DNA of 64,000 nucleotides from Crossiella sp. S99.2 (lineage in GTDB: Bacteria; Actinomycetota; Actinomycetes; Mycobacteriales; Pseudonocardiaceae): positions 744,001 to 808,000 of the forward strand of contig NZ_JALMDK010000005.1 of assembly GCF_023094165.1 (NCBI RefSeq). Reading direction: 5' to 3'. Below, in pieces: positions 24,051 to 33,495 of this stretch. The notes beneath the pieces were generated by a model. It was not told where the DNA came from, ran no database searches, and saw only the letters and a list, made by a program, of their open reading frames with translations. The stretch's first letter is position 1. Every line of letters starts with the position of its first letter. The translations under genes were made by a program, and so were the position numbers.

Positions 24051-25811
24051 ATGGTGGTCATGATCCTTGGCCTGCCCGCTGCCCAGGCACGTTCGCGTTC
24101 GGTCCCGGCGATCCGCCGCGCGGCGCGGGCCAGGGGGAGTGTGCCGGTGGCGGCGCTGGTGCTGGCGCTGGCGGGTACCGGGGTGTTCTGGTGGCAGCTC
24201 GGCTCCAGTGTCCACAGTGGACTTCGGGTGGGGCTGGCGCTGGTGTTCCTGGTGTTGTGCCTGAACGTCTCGCTGTTCGTGGTGACCGGGGTGCTCGGGT
24301 TCTGCGCGTTGCTGCGCGGCCGGCCGCCGTCGGCGCTCGCGCCCGCCAGGGTCGAGCCGGGGCGGGGGAGCCGGACGGCGGTGTTGTTCCCGGTGTGCGA
24401 TGAGGAGCCGGGGCTGGTGTTCGGGAATCTGCGGGCGGTGGCCGAATCGGCGGCGGGGGAGCTGGTCGCGGACTTCTTCGTGATCAGCAACTCGCGGGAT
24501 CCGGCCCAGCTGGCGGCGGAACGGCAGGCCTGGCACCGGGTCGGGGACTGGGTGCGGTACCGGGTGCGCGGCGGGCCGGGGCGCAAGGCGGCGAACGTGC
24601 AGGAGTTCTGCGCGGTGTGGGGCGATGACTACGACTACCTGGTGGTGCTGGACGCGGACAGCGTGATGTCCGGGGCGACCCTGCGGCAGCTGGTCGGCCT
24701 GATGGACGCCAACCCGGCGGCCGGACTGATCGAGGTGCCGGGCGCGCCGGTGGGCGGGCGGACCGTGTTCGCGCGGCTGCAGCAGTTCGCGGCCGCGGTG
24801 TACGGGCCGATCTGCGCCTGGGGCAACCGGGTCTGGCAGCGCGGGAACGCGAACTACCACGGGCACAACGCGATCATCCGGATCGCGCCGTTCCGGGCGC
24901 ACTGCCGGTTGCCGGAGTTGCCGGGCGGGCCGCCGTTCGGCGGCGAGATCCTCAGCCACGATTTCGTGGAGGCCGCGCTGTTGCGGCGGGCGGGCTGGGA
25001 GGTGTGGTCGGCGCCGGAACTGGGTGGCAGCTACGAGTCCGCGCCGCCGACGATCGTGGAGTACGCGCGCCGGGATCGCCGGTGGTGCCAGGGAAATCTG
25101 CAGCACCTGCGGGTGATCTGCTGGCCTGGCCTCACGCTCACCAGCCGGTTGCACCTGGCGCGGGGTGTGTTGCAGTACCTGGCCGCGCCGCTGTGGCTGC
25201 TGTTCGTGGCCGCGCACCTGTTCGCCGCGCCACCGCGGGCCGGCGCGCTGGTGCTCGGGTTTGTCGCGGTGTGGCTGGTGATGCGGCTGCTCGGGGTGCT
25301 CGGCGTGCTGCTGACCCGGCGGCGCGGCAGCTGGCCGGCGGGGCGGTTGCTGCTGGGCGCGCTGACCGAACTGGTGACCTCGGTGCTGGTGTGGCCGGTA
25401 TTGGTGTTGCTGCACACCAGGTTCATCGTGGCGTTGCTGGCCGGGCGGGACACCGGATGGCCGCAGCCGGACCGGGACGGGGCGCCGATCCCGTTCCGCC
25501 GCCTGCTGTGGTTCCACCGGGTGGAGCTGGGCACGGGGGCCGGGGTCGCCGCACTGTGCGCGGTGTACCCGGCGTTGCTGACCGGGTGGCTGGTGCCGGT
25601 GCTGGCCGCGTGGCTGGGCGCGGCCGGATTGTCGGCGATGACCGGACGGCGGAGCAGGCGGACTTTCTTGCTGGGCACCGAATTGGAGCGGCGGCCCGGC
25701 CCGGTGTTGCGCCGGGCCGCCGTGCTCCGCGTGGGTTACCGGGTCAGACGTGCGTGCTCAACCAGTTCAGCACCGCCTGCTGGAGCTGTGGCGCCGAGGG
25801 GTGCAGGTTGA
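24051..25811 (+). CDS. OpgH/MdoH-like glucan glucosyltransferase (586 aa)
   Basis: The protein matches the family of membrane beta-glucosyltransferases that make periplasmic (osmoregulated) glucans: two N-terminal spans (about residues 25-90), a GT2 domain with DYDYLVVLDADSV (about 193-206), HNAIIRIAPFR, GEILSHDFVEAALLRR, and the RRDRRWCQGNLQH acceptor motif (about 341), then several C-terminal spans. UDP-glucose is the donor in known members. At about 586 residues it is shorter than the roughly 850 of E. coli OpgH, lacking much of the terminal extensions, and no opgG partner is nearby. The start is the ATG at 24051 or 24060; no strong ribosome-binding site distinguishes them. The 3' end overlaps the convergent hydrolase gene. 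Confidence 0.85.
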   Translation: MVVMILGLPAAQARSRSVPAIRRAARARGSVPVAALVLALAGTGVFWWQLGSSVHSGLRVGLALVFLVLCLNVSLFVVTGVLGFCALLRGRPPSALAPARVEPGRGSRTAVLFPVCDEEPGLVFGNLRAVAESAAGELVADFFVISNSRDPAQLAAERQAWHRVGDWVRYRVRGGPGRKAANVQEFCAVWGDDYDYLVVLDADSVMSGATLRQLVGLMDANPAAGLIEVPGAPVGGRTVFARLQQFAAAVYGPICAWGNRVWQRGNANYHGHNAIIRIAPFRAHCRLPELPGGPPFGGEILSHDFVEAALLRRAGWEVWSAPELGGSYESAPPTIVEYARRDRRWCQGNLQHLRVICWPGLTLTSRLHLARGVLQYLAAPLWLLFVAAHLFAAPPRAGALVLGFVAVWLVMRLLGVLGVLLTRRRGSWPAGRLLLGALTELVTSVLVWPVLVLLHTRFIVALLAGRDTGWPQPDRDGAPIPFRRLLWFHRVELGTGAGVAALCAVYPALLTGWLVPVLAAWLGAAGLSAMTGRRSRRTFLLGTELERRPGPVLRRAAVLRVGYRVRRACSTSSAPPAGAVAPRGAG

Positions 25812-26757
25812 GGTCGTGGCCCACGCCTGGCGCGACGTAGGCCGACACGGTGGGCGCATGCGAGTAGTAAGCGCTTTCCGTGTTGAGCACGGTGGTCGCG
25901 CTGGCGCAGTTGGTGGCGCCGGTGCCGCAGAACAGCTTGTCCGAGCCGCCGACGGCCAGCAGCACCGGCGCGTTGATCAGCGCCGAGTACGGCGGGATGA
26001 TGCCGACGCCGAGGGAATCGGCCGTTTCCAGTGCGCTGAGCACGTCCTTGGTCTGTTCGTCCACCGCCAGCATGCCGGGATCGACCACCCCGGGATCGTG
26101 GAAGAGCAGCCCGCGCTTGTTGGGTTTGCTGGTCAGGTAGGTCGGGTCGTAGCCGCCGCCGGAGAGCTGCGGGTCGAGCATGGCCGGGTGGATCTCGGCG
26201 AGCGCGGTGGCCAGGTTGAGCAGGTTCGGCTGGTGCGTCATGCCGGTGAGCACCACCCCGTCCACGTCCCGGTGGGTGCCCGCCTCCAGCACTGAGATCG
26301 CCGAGCCGATCGAGTGTCCGATGAGGACGACCTTGGCGAAGGAACCGCGCAGGGTCTGGATCACCTTGTGCACGGCCTGGGCCTGCATCAGCGCGGTGAC
26401 CAGGATGCTCGGCGGCCGCGAGCTGTCCCCGCTGCCCAGCCGGTCCACCACCGCGGTGGCGTAGCCGGCGGCGTTCATCGCCTTGCGGAAGTTGTAGGTG
26501 CCCTCCTGGTACGGGAAGTCCCAGTAGGCGTGGTTGTAGGTGCCGCCGGGCACCATCACCAGCACCTTGGTGGCGCCGGCCGGGGTGCACAGGGTGCCGC
26601 GCATGTGGTGCTGGGTAAGCAGCACCGTGACGCTCTGGTCGATGGGCTGACAGACCGGATCGGTTGTGGCGGACGCGGTTGAGGGGACGAGGAGCTGGGC
26701 CAGCAGAACGGTGAAAACCAGACCCAGCAAGCGGGTCAGGACCGACCGTTGACGCAT
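25744..26757 (-). CDS. Secreted alpha/beta hydrolase (337 aa)
   Basis: The ATG at 26757 follows a GGAGG and opens a signal peptide (RQRSVLTRLLGLVFTVLLAQ, cleavage near residue 31). The mature enzyme has the nucleophile elbow GHSIG with Ser, an oxyanion region (VMVPGGTYNH) and a C-terminal His in GVGHDLNLH; the acid is probably the Asp in GGSDKLF. These are esterase/lipase-class residues, but the substrate is unknown. It is convergent with the OpgH-like gene, overlapping its 3' end by 68 bases. Confidence 0.88.
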   Translation of the reverse strand: MRQRSVLTRLLGLVFTVLLAQLLVPSTASATTDPVCQPIDQSVTVLLTQHHMRGTLCTPAGATKVLVMVPGGTYNHAYWDFPYQEGTYNFRKAMNAAGYATAVVDRLGSGDSSRPPSILVTALMQAQAVHKVIQTLRGSFAKVVLIGHSIGSAISVLEAGTHRDVDGVVLTGMTHQPNLLNLATALAEIHPAMLDPQLSGGGYDPTYLTSKPNKRGLLFHDPGVVDPGMLAVDEQTKDVLSALETADSLGVGIIPPYSALINAPVLLAVGGSDKLFCGTGATNCASATTVLNTESAYYSHAPTVSAYVAPGVGHDLNLHPSAPQLQQAVLNWLSTHV

Positions 26758-26890
26758 GGGACCTCCGGGTCTCGACAAACGGGAACGACTTGCGCGCAGC
26801 CATGGTCGAGGGGTCGCCGGAGGGCTGGGTTCGGCCGAACGGGTGCTGACCCGGTCCGACACCACGATGTGATCGTTTCGCGTCCGGGGC

Positions 26891-28288
26891 TCAGCGGGCG
26901 CGGCGCTGCTCCACGATTCCCCGGTGCAGCAACAGGAATCCGGCCAGGCCCATCAGCACGCCGGCCAGCAAGATGGGTTGCGGGCCGTAGAGGAAGCCGA
27001 GCACGGTCGAGCCGGAGCTGTTCATTCCGCTGAAGTACATGAGTTCCTGCCCGGCCAGCGCGAGCCCGGTGAACAGCGGACCCAGCGCCAGCGGCAGCGC
27101 GCCCCGGTCGGCCAGCAGCGGGGCCACCGCGCCCGCGGCCAGGATCACCGCGACGATCACCAGGATCATGATCAGCCCGGCCGGCAGGCGTTCGGCCATG
27201 ATGAGCAGGGCACGCACACTGCCACCCGCCAGTTCGTGCGCGAGCACCGTGCCGGTGGCCAGCAGCAGGCAGATCACCGCGCCGCTGAACAGTCTGCGGC
27301 GCACGGTGGCGGCCGCGATGCCCAGCACCAGTCCGGTGGCCGCGATCGGCAGGATCGGGGTGGCCGCCATGGTCATCGCGGAGTAGGCCCCGACCAGTGG
27401 CGCGCTGGAGGCCAGCGAGGCCGCGGTGACCAGGATCGCGATGCCCAGCACACCGATTCCGGCCGCCACGCCCACCGCGATGGTGGCCGCCAGGGTGATC
27501 GAGGCGGCCACGCCGACCTCGGCCATCGACTTCGGTCCGGCCGGGAAGAACGAGCTGATCAGCTTGGGCAGCAACGGAAGCGGGCTGGCGTAGAGGCCGA
27601 GTCTGAGCATCCGGCGGTCCGGTGGGTACTCGGCGGGCTCGCGCAGCCGCCCGGTGGTCACCGCCAGCACCGCGAGCACCGCGCCGATCAGGCCGAGCGC
27701 GGTCAGCAGCGCCACCGCGCCATCCGGCGGCGGTGGGCCGGGCACCGGGGCCGGGCGGCCGAACAGGATCCGGCTGAACAGCTCCGCGCCGATCATCGCC
27801 GAGACCACCGCGGCCGCCGCGGCCCGCGCGCCGGAGCGGGCCAGGTGCTGGGCCGCGCCCAGGATGCCCGCGATCAGCAGTGAGCCGCCCATGGTGCCGC
27901 TGGCGGTGAGCGTGTCGATCAGCCCGACCTGGCCTGCCGCGTACTGGTCCGGCCAGCTGGTCTCGTGCAGCAGGGTCGGCCAGATCCGCACCACCGCGGC
28001 GGGCAGCCCGGCCAGCACCCCGGCCAGCAGCAGCCAGGGCCAGCGCCGGATCAGGCAGAGTCCGGCGGCGATGCCGATCACCCCGGCCACCGTGGTGACC
28101 AGCTGGCTGAAGTGCAGCTCCAGCGTGGGCCGGGTGGACAGGTCGGTCAGGTGCCGGGCTTCCGGGCCGATCAGGCCGATCAGCCCGGCGATGCTGGCCA
28201 GTACCACCGCGGTGATGACCCGGGGACCGAGTTGCCTGGGCCGCCGGTCCGGGTCGGCGATGCGGAGGGTGGCGGCCCCGGGGGTCAT
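26891..28288 (-). CDS. Large polytopic membrane protein of unknown function (465 aa)
   Basis: About eleven to twelve hydrophobic spans, many Gly/Ala-rich, run almost without hydrophilic domain. The Pro-rich loop at about residue 200 and the cytoplasmic-type RRMLR loop divide it into two halves. No family motif is clear; it could be a transporter or integral-membrane component. The ATG at 28288 is preferred over one 11 codons upstream because the charged N-terminus then precedes the first span as usual. It precedes no other gene closely on its strand. Confidence 0.7.
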   Translation of the reverse strand: MTPGAATLRIADPDRRPRQLGPRVITAVVLASIAGLIGLIGPEARHLTDLSTRPTLELHFSQLVTTVAGVIGIAAGLCLIRRWPWLLLAGVLAGLPAAVVRIWPTLLHETSWPDQYAAGQVGLIDTLTASGTMGGSLLIAGILGAAQHLARSGARAAAAAVVSAMIGAELFSRILFGRPAPVPGPPPPDGAVALLTALGLIGAVLAVLAVTTGRLREPAEYPPDRRMLRLGLYASPLPLLPKLISSFFPAGPKSMAEVGVAASITLAATIAVGVAAGIGVLGIAILVTAASLASSAPLVGAYSAMTMAATPILPIAATGLVLGIAAATVRRRLFSGAVICLLLATGTVLAHELAGGSVRALLIMAERLPAGLIMILVIVAVILAAGAVAPLLADRGALPLALGPLFTGLALAGQELMYFSGMNSSGSTVLGFLYGPQPILLAGVLMGLAGFLLLHRGIVEQRRAR

Positions 28289-28371
28289 ACGCAGCACGCT
28301 AGCGGCACCCCCGGCGGCCACCGGAAGAGCGGGATCGGAAACTTTGGGGTGCCCTGACCTTCGAGTTCCCG

Positions 28372-28411
28372 ATCAGCCCTTCGTCGTCAGCATCAGCCCT
28401 TCGCCGTCAGC
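28372..28411. repeat. Tandem 20-bp duplication at the lipoprotein stop codon
   Basis: Two adjacent 20-base units (ATCAGCCCTTCGTCGTCAGC and ATCAGCCCTTCGCCGTCAGC) differ at one position and span the stop codon of the lipoprotein gene. The second copy keeps the coding end; the first lies just outside. Confidence 0.7.
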
Positions 28412-29064
28412 GAGGACCTGGCCAGCACGTAGGCCGGCAGCATCTGCTTGTGCTCGTCGGTGTCGATGCCGCCGAGGTGCAGGATCACCGCGCCCTTGGG
28501 CGTGGACACCGCCAGCGCGCGCTGGAACCGCTCGCCGCCGTTGATCGGGTCGGGCAGCCGGTAGCTCACCTCGGCCGCGGCCAGCGAACCCGCCGCGGTG
28601 GTGCGGATCTCCGGCTTGACGGCCTTCTTCTCCCCGGTCATGAAGTTCTCCAGGGCCTTGCTCGCGTCCAGGGTGGACTTGCTGGTCCAGACCCGCAGGA
28701 AGCCGATGTTGCCCGCCGGCTTGGCGTCGACCTCGCAGGCCACCAGGAAGTCGCCCTGCTTGCCCATCACGGTGGAGGTGGACTCGGCCACGGTCTTGGC
28801 CACCCAGAGCTTGCCCAGCTCGAAATCGACCGGCAGCTGGCAGGCCGCGGAGACCTTGCCGCCGGACCCGGCCACCTTCACATCGTCGAACCAGGGTTCA
28901 CCCGGTTTGCCGAGGGCGGAAGTAGGGGCGGCGGCCGAGGAGGTCGCGGCCGAGGTGCCCGCCGAGGAGGTCGGGGCACCCGGACCGGCGCCCTGCCCGC
29001 CACAGCCAGTGAGCAGCAGGGCGAGCAGGGCAGCGGTCGCGGGCGCGCGGAAACGCACGTTCAT
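28393..29064 (-). CDS. Secreted lipoprotein of unknown function (223 aa)
   Basis: The ATG at 29064 follows a G5 run and a signal peptide ending in the lipobox LLLTGC, so the mature protein should be lipid-anchored at Cys. A Thr/Ser/Ala linker is followed by a domain of about 150 residues with two Cys (AACQL and VACEV) that can form a disulfide. The family is not recognised; its style is similar to sensor-like or carrier lipoproteins of Pseudonocardiales. It lies just upstream (on its strand) of the large membrane protein. Confidence 0.8.
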   Translation of the reverse strand: MNVRFRAPATAALLALLLTGCGGQGAGPGAPTSSAGTSAATSSAAAPTSALGKPGEPWFDDVKVAGSGGKVSAACQLPVDFELGKLWVAKTVAESTSTVMGKQGDFLVACEVDAKPAGNIGFLRVWTSKSTLDASKALENFMTGEKKAVKPEIRTTAAGSLAAAEVSYRLPDPINGGERFQRALAVSTPKGAVILHLGGIDTDEHKQMLPAYVLARSSLTAKG

Positions 29065-29117
29065 GATCAGGTTCCCCCAGGTCAAAGGTGCTTGCTGAGG
29101 GTGACCCTAACCCGCGA

Positions 29118-30518
29118 TCAACCGATGAGCACACTCAGAATCGCGGCCACCCCGAAGCCGACCAGGGACAAGATCGTCTCCAACACGGTCCAGGTCTGCA
29201 GCGTCTCCTTGGTGGGGATGCCGAAGTACTTGGAGACGATCCAGAACCCGCCGTCGTTGACGTGCGAGGCGATGATCGACCCGGCCGCGATGGCCGCGCC
29301 GATCAGCGCCAGCTGCGGCTGGGAGTACCCGGCGTCCTTGAGCAGCGGCGCCACGATCCCGGCGGTGGTGACGATCGCGACCGTGGCCGAGCCCTGGGCG
29401 ATCCGCAGCCCGCAGGCGATCACGTAGGACAGCACGATGAACGGCAGTCCCGCGTCGGAGAGCGTGCCGGCCAGGGCCTTGCCCACGCCGGTGGCCGAGA
29501 GCACCGCGCCGAAGAACCCGCCGGCGCCGATCACCAGCAGGATCATGCCGACCGGGCGCAGCGCGGCCCCGGTCATGTCGCCGATCTCCTTGCCGGTCAT
29601 GCCCCGCCGGGTGCCCAGCAGCCACAGTGCCAGCAGCAGCGCGATGGTCAGCGCGATCGCCGGGTTGCCGAAGAAGGTGAGCACGTTGAGCACCTGGTTG
29701 CCCTTGGGTAGCAACACGCTGCCGAAGGTGGCGCCCAGGATCAGCACCAGCGGCAGGCCGATGATGAAGCACACCAGGGCGAGCGAGGGTTCGCGGCGGT
29801 CCTTGTTCTTGTCCGCGAACGCCGCGCCCGCGGCCACCAGCTCCTCGGCCACCGGGATGTGGATCCGCTTGCCGATCCAGCTGGAGTAGAGCACGCCACC
29901 GATCAGCCAGGCCGGGATCGCGCAGGCCAGACCCATGATGATCAGCCAGCCCAGGTCCACCTTGAGCAGTCCGGCCAGTGCGACCGGGCCGGGGTGCGGC
30001 GGCAGGAAGGCGTGCATCACGGACAGGCCAGCCAGCAGCGGCATCGCGTAGAGCACGATGGACTTGCCGCTCTGCTTGGCCGCCACGTAGACCAGCGGGG
30101 CGAGCACGAAGATGCCGATGTCGAAGAACACCGGGATGCCGAAGATCAACCCGGCCAGGCCCATGGCCAGCGGCGCGCGGTTCTCGCCGAAGAGCCCGAG
30201 CAGCTTCCGGGTGAGCACCTCGGCCCCGCCGGAGGCCTCCAGGATCGCGCCGAGCAGCGTGCCGAGGCCGATGATCGCGGCGACGTGCCCGAGCACGCCG
30301 CCGAATCCGGTCTCGATCAGCGACTCCTTGGCGGCCTGCGCCGAGCCGACCAGCCTCTCGATCGACACCCCGGCCGCGAGCGCGACCAGCACGCCCGCGA
30401 TCAGCAGGGCGATGAACGGCTCCACCTTGAACTTGATGATCATGGTGAGCAGCACGGCGATGCCGACCGCGGACAGCAGCAGCAGTCCTGGTGTCGACGT
30501 TTGCAGCCAGGTGAGCAA
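29118..30518 (-). CDS. Gluconate/H+ symporter family permease (GntP-like, 466 aa)
   Basis: The sequence is a typical GntP permease: twelve or more spans, with VAAIIGLGTLLGAILEASGGAE, GIPVFFDIGIFVLAPL, LPPHPGPVA and an IASHVNDGGFWIVSKYFG end. Known relatives import gluconate or related sugar acids, but those in clusters with D-amino-acid enzymes may carry other organic acids. The start is a TTG at 30518, preceded by GGGGAG five bases upstream, because the upstream sequence is shadow of the other strand. It is the last gene of the operon with the N-acyl-D-amino-acid deacylase (29 bases) and the deaminase. Confidence 0.9.
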   Translation of the reverse strand: MLTWLQTSTPGLLLLSAVGIAVLLTMIIKFKVEPFIALLIAGVLVALAAGVSIERLVGSAQAAKESLIETGFGGVLGHVAAIIGLGTLLGAILEASGGAEVLTRKLLGLFGENRAPLAMGLAGLIFGIPVFFDIGIFVLAPLVYVAAKQSGKSIVLYAMPLLAGLSVMHAFLPPHPGPVALAGLLKVDLGWLIIMGLACAIPAWLIGGVLYSSWIGKRIHIPVAEELVAAGAAFADKNKDRREPSLALVCFIIGLPLVLILGATFGSVLLPKGNQVLNVLTFFGNPAIALTIALLLALWLLGTRRGMTGKEIGDMTGAALRPVGMILLVIGAGGFFGAVLSATGVGKALAGTLSDAGLPFIVLSYVIACGLRIAQGSATVAIVTTAGIVAPLLKDAGYSQPQLALIGAAIAAGSIIASHVNDGGFWIVSKYFGIPTKETLQTWTVLETILSLVGFGVAAILSVLIG

Positions 30519-30547
30519 AGGGTTCTCCCCAGTGGCGGGTGGGATTT

Positions 30548-32152
30548 CTAACGCGTTCCGGTTGGTGTGTTGCGCACGGAACGACCGGCCAGTGCGCCGG
30601 TGTGCGTGCCGTCGTCGATCACCGGGACCCCGTTGACCACGACATGCAGAATGCCCTCGGGGCGGGTCCTCGGCGACTCGAAGGTGGCGGTGTCGCGCAC
30701 CGCCGCCGCGTCGAAGAGCACCAGGTCCGCCGCGAAGCCCTCGCGGACCAGGCCGCGGTCGGTCAGCCGCAGCCGCCGGGCGGCGCGACCGGTCATGTGC
30801 GCCACGCAGTCGGCCAGCCCCAGCACCCCGAGGTCGCGGACGTAGCGGGCCAGGTAGCGCGGGAAGGTGCCCCAGGCACGCGGGTGCGGGCGGTCGCCGA
30901 CCAGCAGGCCGTCGCTGCCCACGGTGTGCGCCGGGTGCCGCATGATCGCCTGCACGTTCTCCTCGTGCCCCACGTGCATCAAGCACGAGGTGCCAAGGGA
31001 TTCGGCGACCAGGGTGTCGAAGTACAGCTCGGACGGGGCGATCCCGGCCTTGGCCGCGCTGTCCCGCACCGAGCGCCCGACCAGGTGGCCGTGCAGGTCG
31101 GGTTTGCGCACCCCGTTGATCTCGATGGCGGACCAGTCCACCGGCACGCCGTGGCAGCCGTCGGAGCCGATCTCCTCCAGCTCCACCCTGATCCGCTCCC
31201 GGGTGTCCACATCGGACAGTCGACCGAGGGCCGCGTCCAGACCGCCCGCGGTGGCCCAGCTGGGCAGCAGCGCGGACAGGTAGGTGGCGCCGGGCAGGTA
31301 CGGGTAGGTGTCCAGGGTGATGTCGCAGCCGTCCGCGATCGCACTGTCCACCATGGACAGCAGCTCACCGGCGCGGCCCTTGTTGACCGGGAAGTTCATC
31401 GTGGCGTGCGCCAGGTGCAGCGGGCAGCCGGAGCGGACCGAGACGTCGATCATCTCCGCGTACGCCTCGACCGCGCCCGCGCCGTAACTGCGGTGGTGCG
31501 GGCTGTAATAGCCGCCGTGCTGCCCGGTCACCGCGCACAATTCCACGAGTTCCTCGGTGCCCGCGTACATGCCGGGGGTGTAGGTGAGCCCGGAGGACAT
31601 GCCCACCGCGCCCTGCGCGAGTCCCTCGGCCAGCACGGTCTTCATCCGGTCCATCTCGGCCGCGGTGGCCGGGCGGTCGTCCCAGCCCACGCACAGCATC
31701 CGCAGCGTGCCCTGCGGCACCAGGTAGGCCGCGTTGACCGCGATCCCGGTGTCCAGGCGGTCCAGGTACTCCCCGACGCTGCGCCAGTTCCAGTCGAATC
31801 CGGCCGGGTCGTCGTTCCAGCCCGCCAGCTGCTGCCGGAGCTGACCGAGCACCGCATCGTCAACGGGGGCATAGGAAAGCCCGTCCTGGCCGAGCACCTC
31901 CAGGGTCACGCCCTGGCACACCTTGGCCTCGTGGTCGGGCTTGGCCAGGATCTGCAGGTCGGAGTGCGAGTGCATGTCGATGAAGCCGGGGGTGAGCACC
32001 AGGCCGTCGGCCTCGACGACCGTGCGGCCGCCCAGCGTGCCCGGGTCGCCGATCTCGGCGATCCGGCCCTCGGCAACGGAAACATCGGCCAGGCGGGGGT
32101 GCCCGCCGGTGCCGTCCACCAGTAACGCGCCGCGGTAGACCAGTTCGGCCAT
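30548..32152 (-). CDS. N-acyl-D-amino-acid deacylase (D-aminoacylase, 534 aa)
   Basis: This amidohydrolase-superfamily enzyme hydrolyses N-acyl-D-amino acids to D-amino acids and an acyl acid. The metal-site motif GFIDMHSHSD lies near residue 58, a later HVGHEENVQAIMRHP near 400 and SDGLLVGDRPHPRA after it, with the Cys-containing LEVLGQDG typical of D-aminoacylases near 85. The length fits the family. The product could be further processed by the PLP deaminase encoded 20 bases upstream on the same strand, and the GntP-like permease follows downstream. The substrate side chain cannot be read from sequence. Confidence 0.92.
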   Translation of the reverse strand: MAELVYRGALLVDGTGGHPRLADVSVAEGRIAEIGDPGTLGGRTVVEADGLVLTPGFIDMHSHSDLQILAKPDHEAKVCQGVTLEVLGQDGLSYAPVDDAVLGQLRQQLAGWNDDPAGFDWNWRSVGEYLDRLDTGIAVNAAYLVPQGTLRMLCVGWDDRPATAAEMDRMKTVLAEGLAQGAVGMSSGLTYTPGMYAGTEELVELCAVTGQHGGYYSPHHRSYGAGAVEAYAEMIDVSVRSGCPLHLAHATMNFPVNKGRAGELLSMVDSAIADGCDITLDTYPYLPGATYLSALLPSWATAGGLDAALGRLSDVDTRERIRVELEEIGSDGCHGVPVDWSAIEINGVRKPDLHGHLVGRSVRDSAAKAGIAPSELYFDTLVAESLGTSCLMHVGHEENVQAIMRHPAHTVGSDGLLVGDRPHPRAWGTFPRYLARYVRDLGVLGLADCVAHMTGRAARRLRLTDRGLVREGFAADLVLFDAAAVRDTATFESPRTRPEGILHVVVNGVPVIDDGTHTGALAGRSVRNTPTGTR

Positions 32153-32172
32153 GGCGGAGCCGTCCTCTCAGA

Positions 32173-33480
32173 TCAGAAGTAGGTGCGCACGAAGTCGATT
32201 ACGGTCTCGCCATCGGCCGCTACCACGGGCAGCAGCTGCCACTTGTCGAAAACCGTGCACGGGTGGGACAGCCCCAGCCGTACCCAGTCACCGACCTGCA
32301 CCTGGTCTTCCGCCCGGAGTTCCAGGAACGCGTGCTGGTCGTTGAGCTTGGTGATGGTCGCACCCGTCAACTCGGTGTTTTCCTGACCTCGGCGGCGCAA
32401 CTGCGGTTCGGGCAGGCCCTCGTCGAAGGAAAAGTCCCGTTTGCCCGAAGTGAGCAGGGCCAGCAGCGGTTCCGGCTTGGAGGTGACCTGGGCCCAGCCG
32501 TGCAGCGCGGGCTTGAGCGCGGTGGTCCCGGCGAGCCTGGCGTCAGGGCCGAACGGCGTAATGCCGCGGTAGATGCCGTCGTCGTGGGTGAGGTAGGCGC
32601 CGCTGCGCAGCACCGCGAGCAGCTCCGGTCCGGTCCACTGCGGCGCGAACGCGGTGAACGCCTCGGCGACCAGATCCGGCCAGGCGCTGCCGCCCGCGGT
32701 CAGCACCACGCGCTCGGTGTCGGCGAACAATCCGTCCGACTGGAGTTCGGCGAGCAGTCCGCACATATCGCGTAGGTAGCCGCGCACGGTCGCCGAGGCG
32801 GTGGCCACGTCGCCGTGCGCCACCGCACCTTCGTAGCCGCCGGCCCCGGCCAGTCGCAGCACCGGGCTGGCGCTGATCGCCTCGGCCACCGCGCGGGCGG
32901 CGGCCCGGTCCCTGGCGCCGGTGCGGCCGCCGGGCGCGCCCAGCTCCACCAGCACCTCGATCGGGCGGGACAGGCCGGCCAGGCCCTCGGTCAGCAGCTC
33001 GACGCCGCGCACCGTGTCGGCCCAGCACAGGAACTCGAAGCCGGGATCGCCGTTGACCTGCTCGGTCAGCCAGGCCAGCGCGGCGGGGTCGACGAGCTGG
33101 TTGGCGAGCAGGATCCGGCTGACCCCGAAGGCCCGGTAGACCCGGAGCTGGCTGGCGTTGGCGGCGGTGATCGCCCAGGCGCCCGCGGCCAGCTGGCGCT
33201 GGTAGAACTGCGGCGCCATCGGGGTTTTGCCGTGCGGGGCGAGCAGCAGGCCCTGCCCGGCCACCCAGTCGGCCATGGTGCGCAGGTTGTGTTCCAGGGC
33301 CTCTTCGTCGATCACCACGAGCGGCGGCAGGAAGCCGTCCCGGAACAGGTTGGGGCGGGTCGCCGCGGCCTCGGCGAGCGTCTTGCCCGCCAGCGCGTCC
33401 GGCAGGCCCTTGAACCGCCAGTCGATGCGTTCGGCGCCGATCGCGGCCACCGCGTCCTCGTCCAGCCGAGCCGGTTCCAC
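32173..33480 (-). CDS. PLP-dependent amino acid deaminase, D-serine dehydratase-like fold (435 aa)
   Basis: It belongs to the alanine-racemase-type PLP family with a C-terminal D-serine-dehydratase-like metal domain: PHGKT (PLP lysine, near residue 84) and HPCTVFDKW near the C-terminus, where His and Cys bind zinc in known enzymes. Actinobacterial relatives are named amino acid deaminase and convert small D-amino acids to keto acids and ammonia. The GTG start has AAGGTGG upstream. It is first in the operon with the deacylase and GntP-like permease and divergent from the sugar-kinase/IclR/Rid genes, sharing one regulatory region. Confidence 0.9.
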   Translation of the reverse strand: MEPARLDEDAVAAIGAERIDWRFKGLPDALAGKTLAEAAATRPNLFRDGFLPPLVVIDEEALEHNLRTMADWVAGQGLLLAPHGKTPMAPQFYQRQLAAGAWAITAANASQLRVYRAFGVSRILLANQLVDPAALAWLTEQVNGDPGFEFLCWADTVRGVELLTEGLAGLSRPIEVLVELGAPGGRTGARDRAAARAVAEAISASPVLRLAGAGGYEGAVAHGDVATASATVRGYLRDMCGLLAELQSDGLFADTERVVLTAGGSAWPDLVAEAFTAFAPQWTGPELLAVLRSGAYLTHDDGIYRGITPFGPDARLAGTTALKPALHGWAQVTSKPEPLLALLTSGKRDFSFDEGLPEPQLRRRGQENTELTGATITKLNDQHAFLELRAEDQVQVGDWVRLGLSHPCTVFDKWQLLPVVAADGETVIDFVRTYF

Positions 33481-33495
33481 GGCTGTCCACCTTTC

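Noticed and set aside
21885-25517. 1210-codon extension of the sensor kinase frame
   Set aside because: The upstream part is the shadow of the OpgH-like gene and the membrane-protein gene; the ATG at 23027 with a 4-base overlap marks the real kinase start.
29118-30986. Longer start for the GntP-like permease
   Set aside because: Residues before 30518 are the shadow of the deacylase gene; the TTG at 30518 has GGGGAG and begins the first membrane span.
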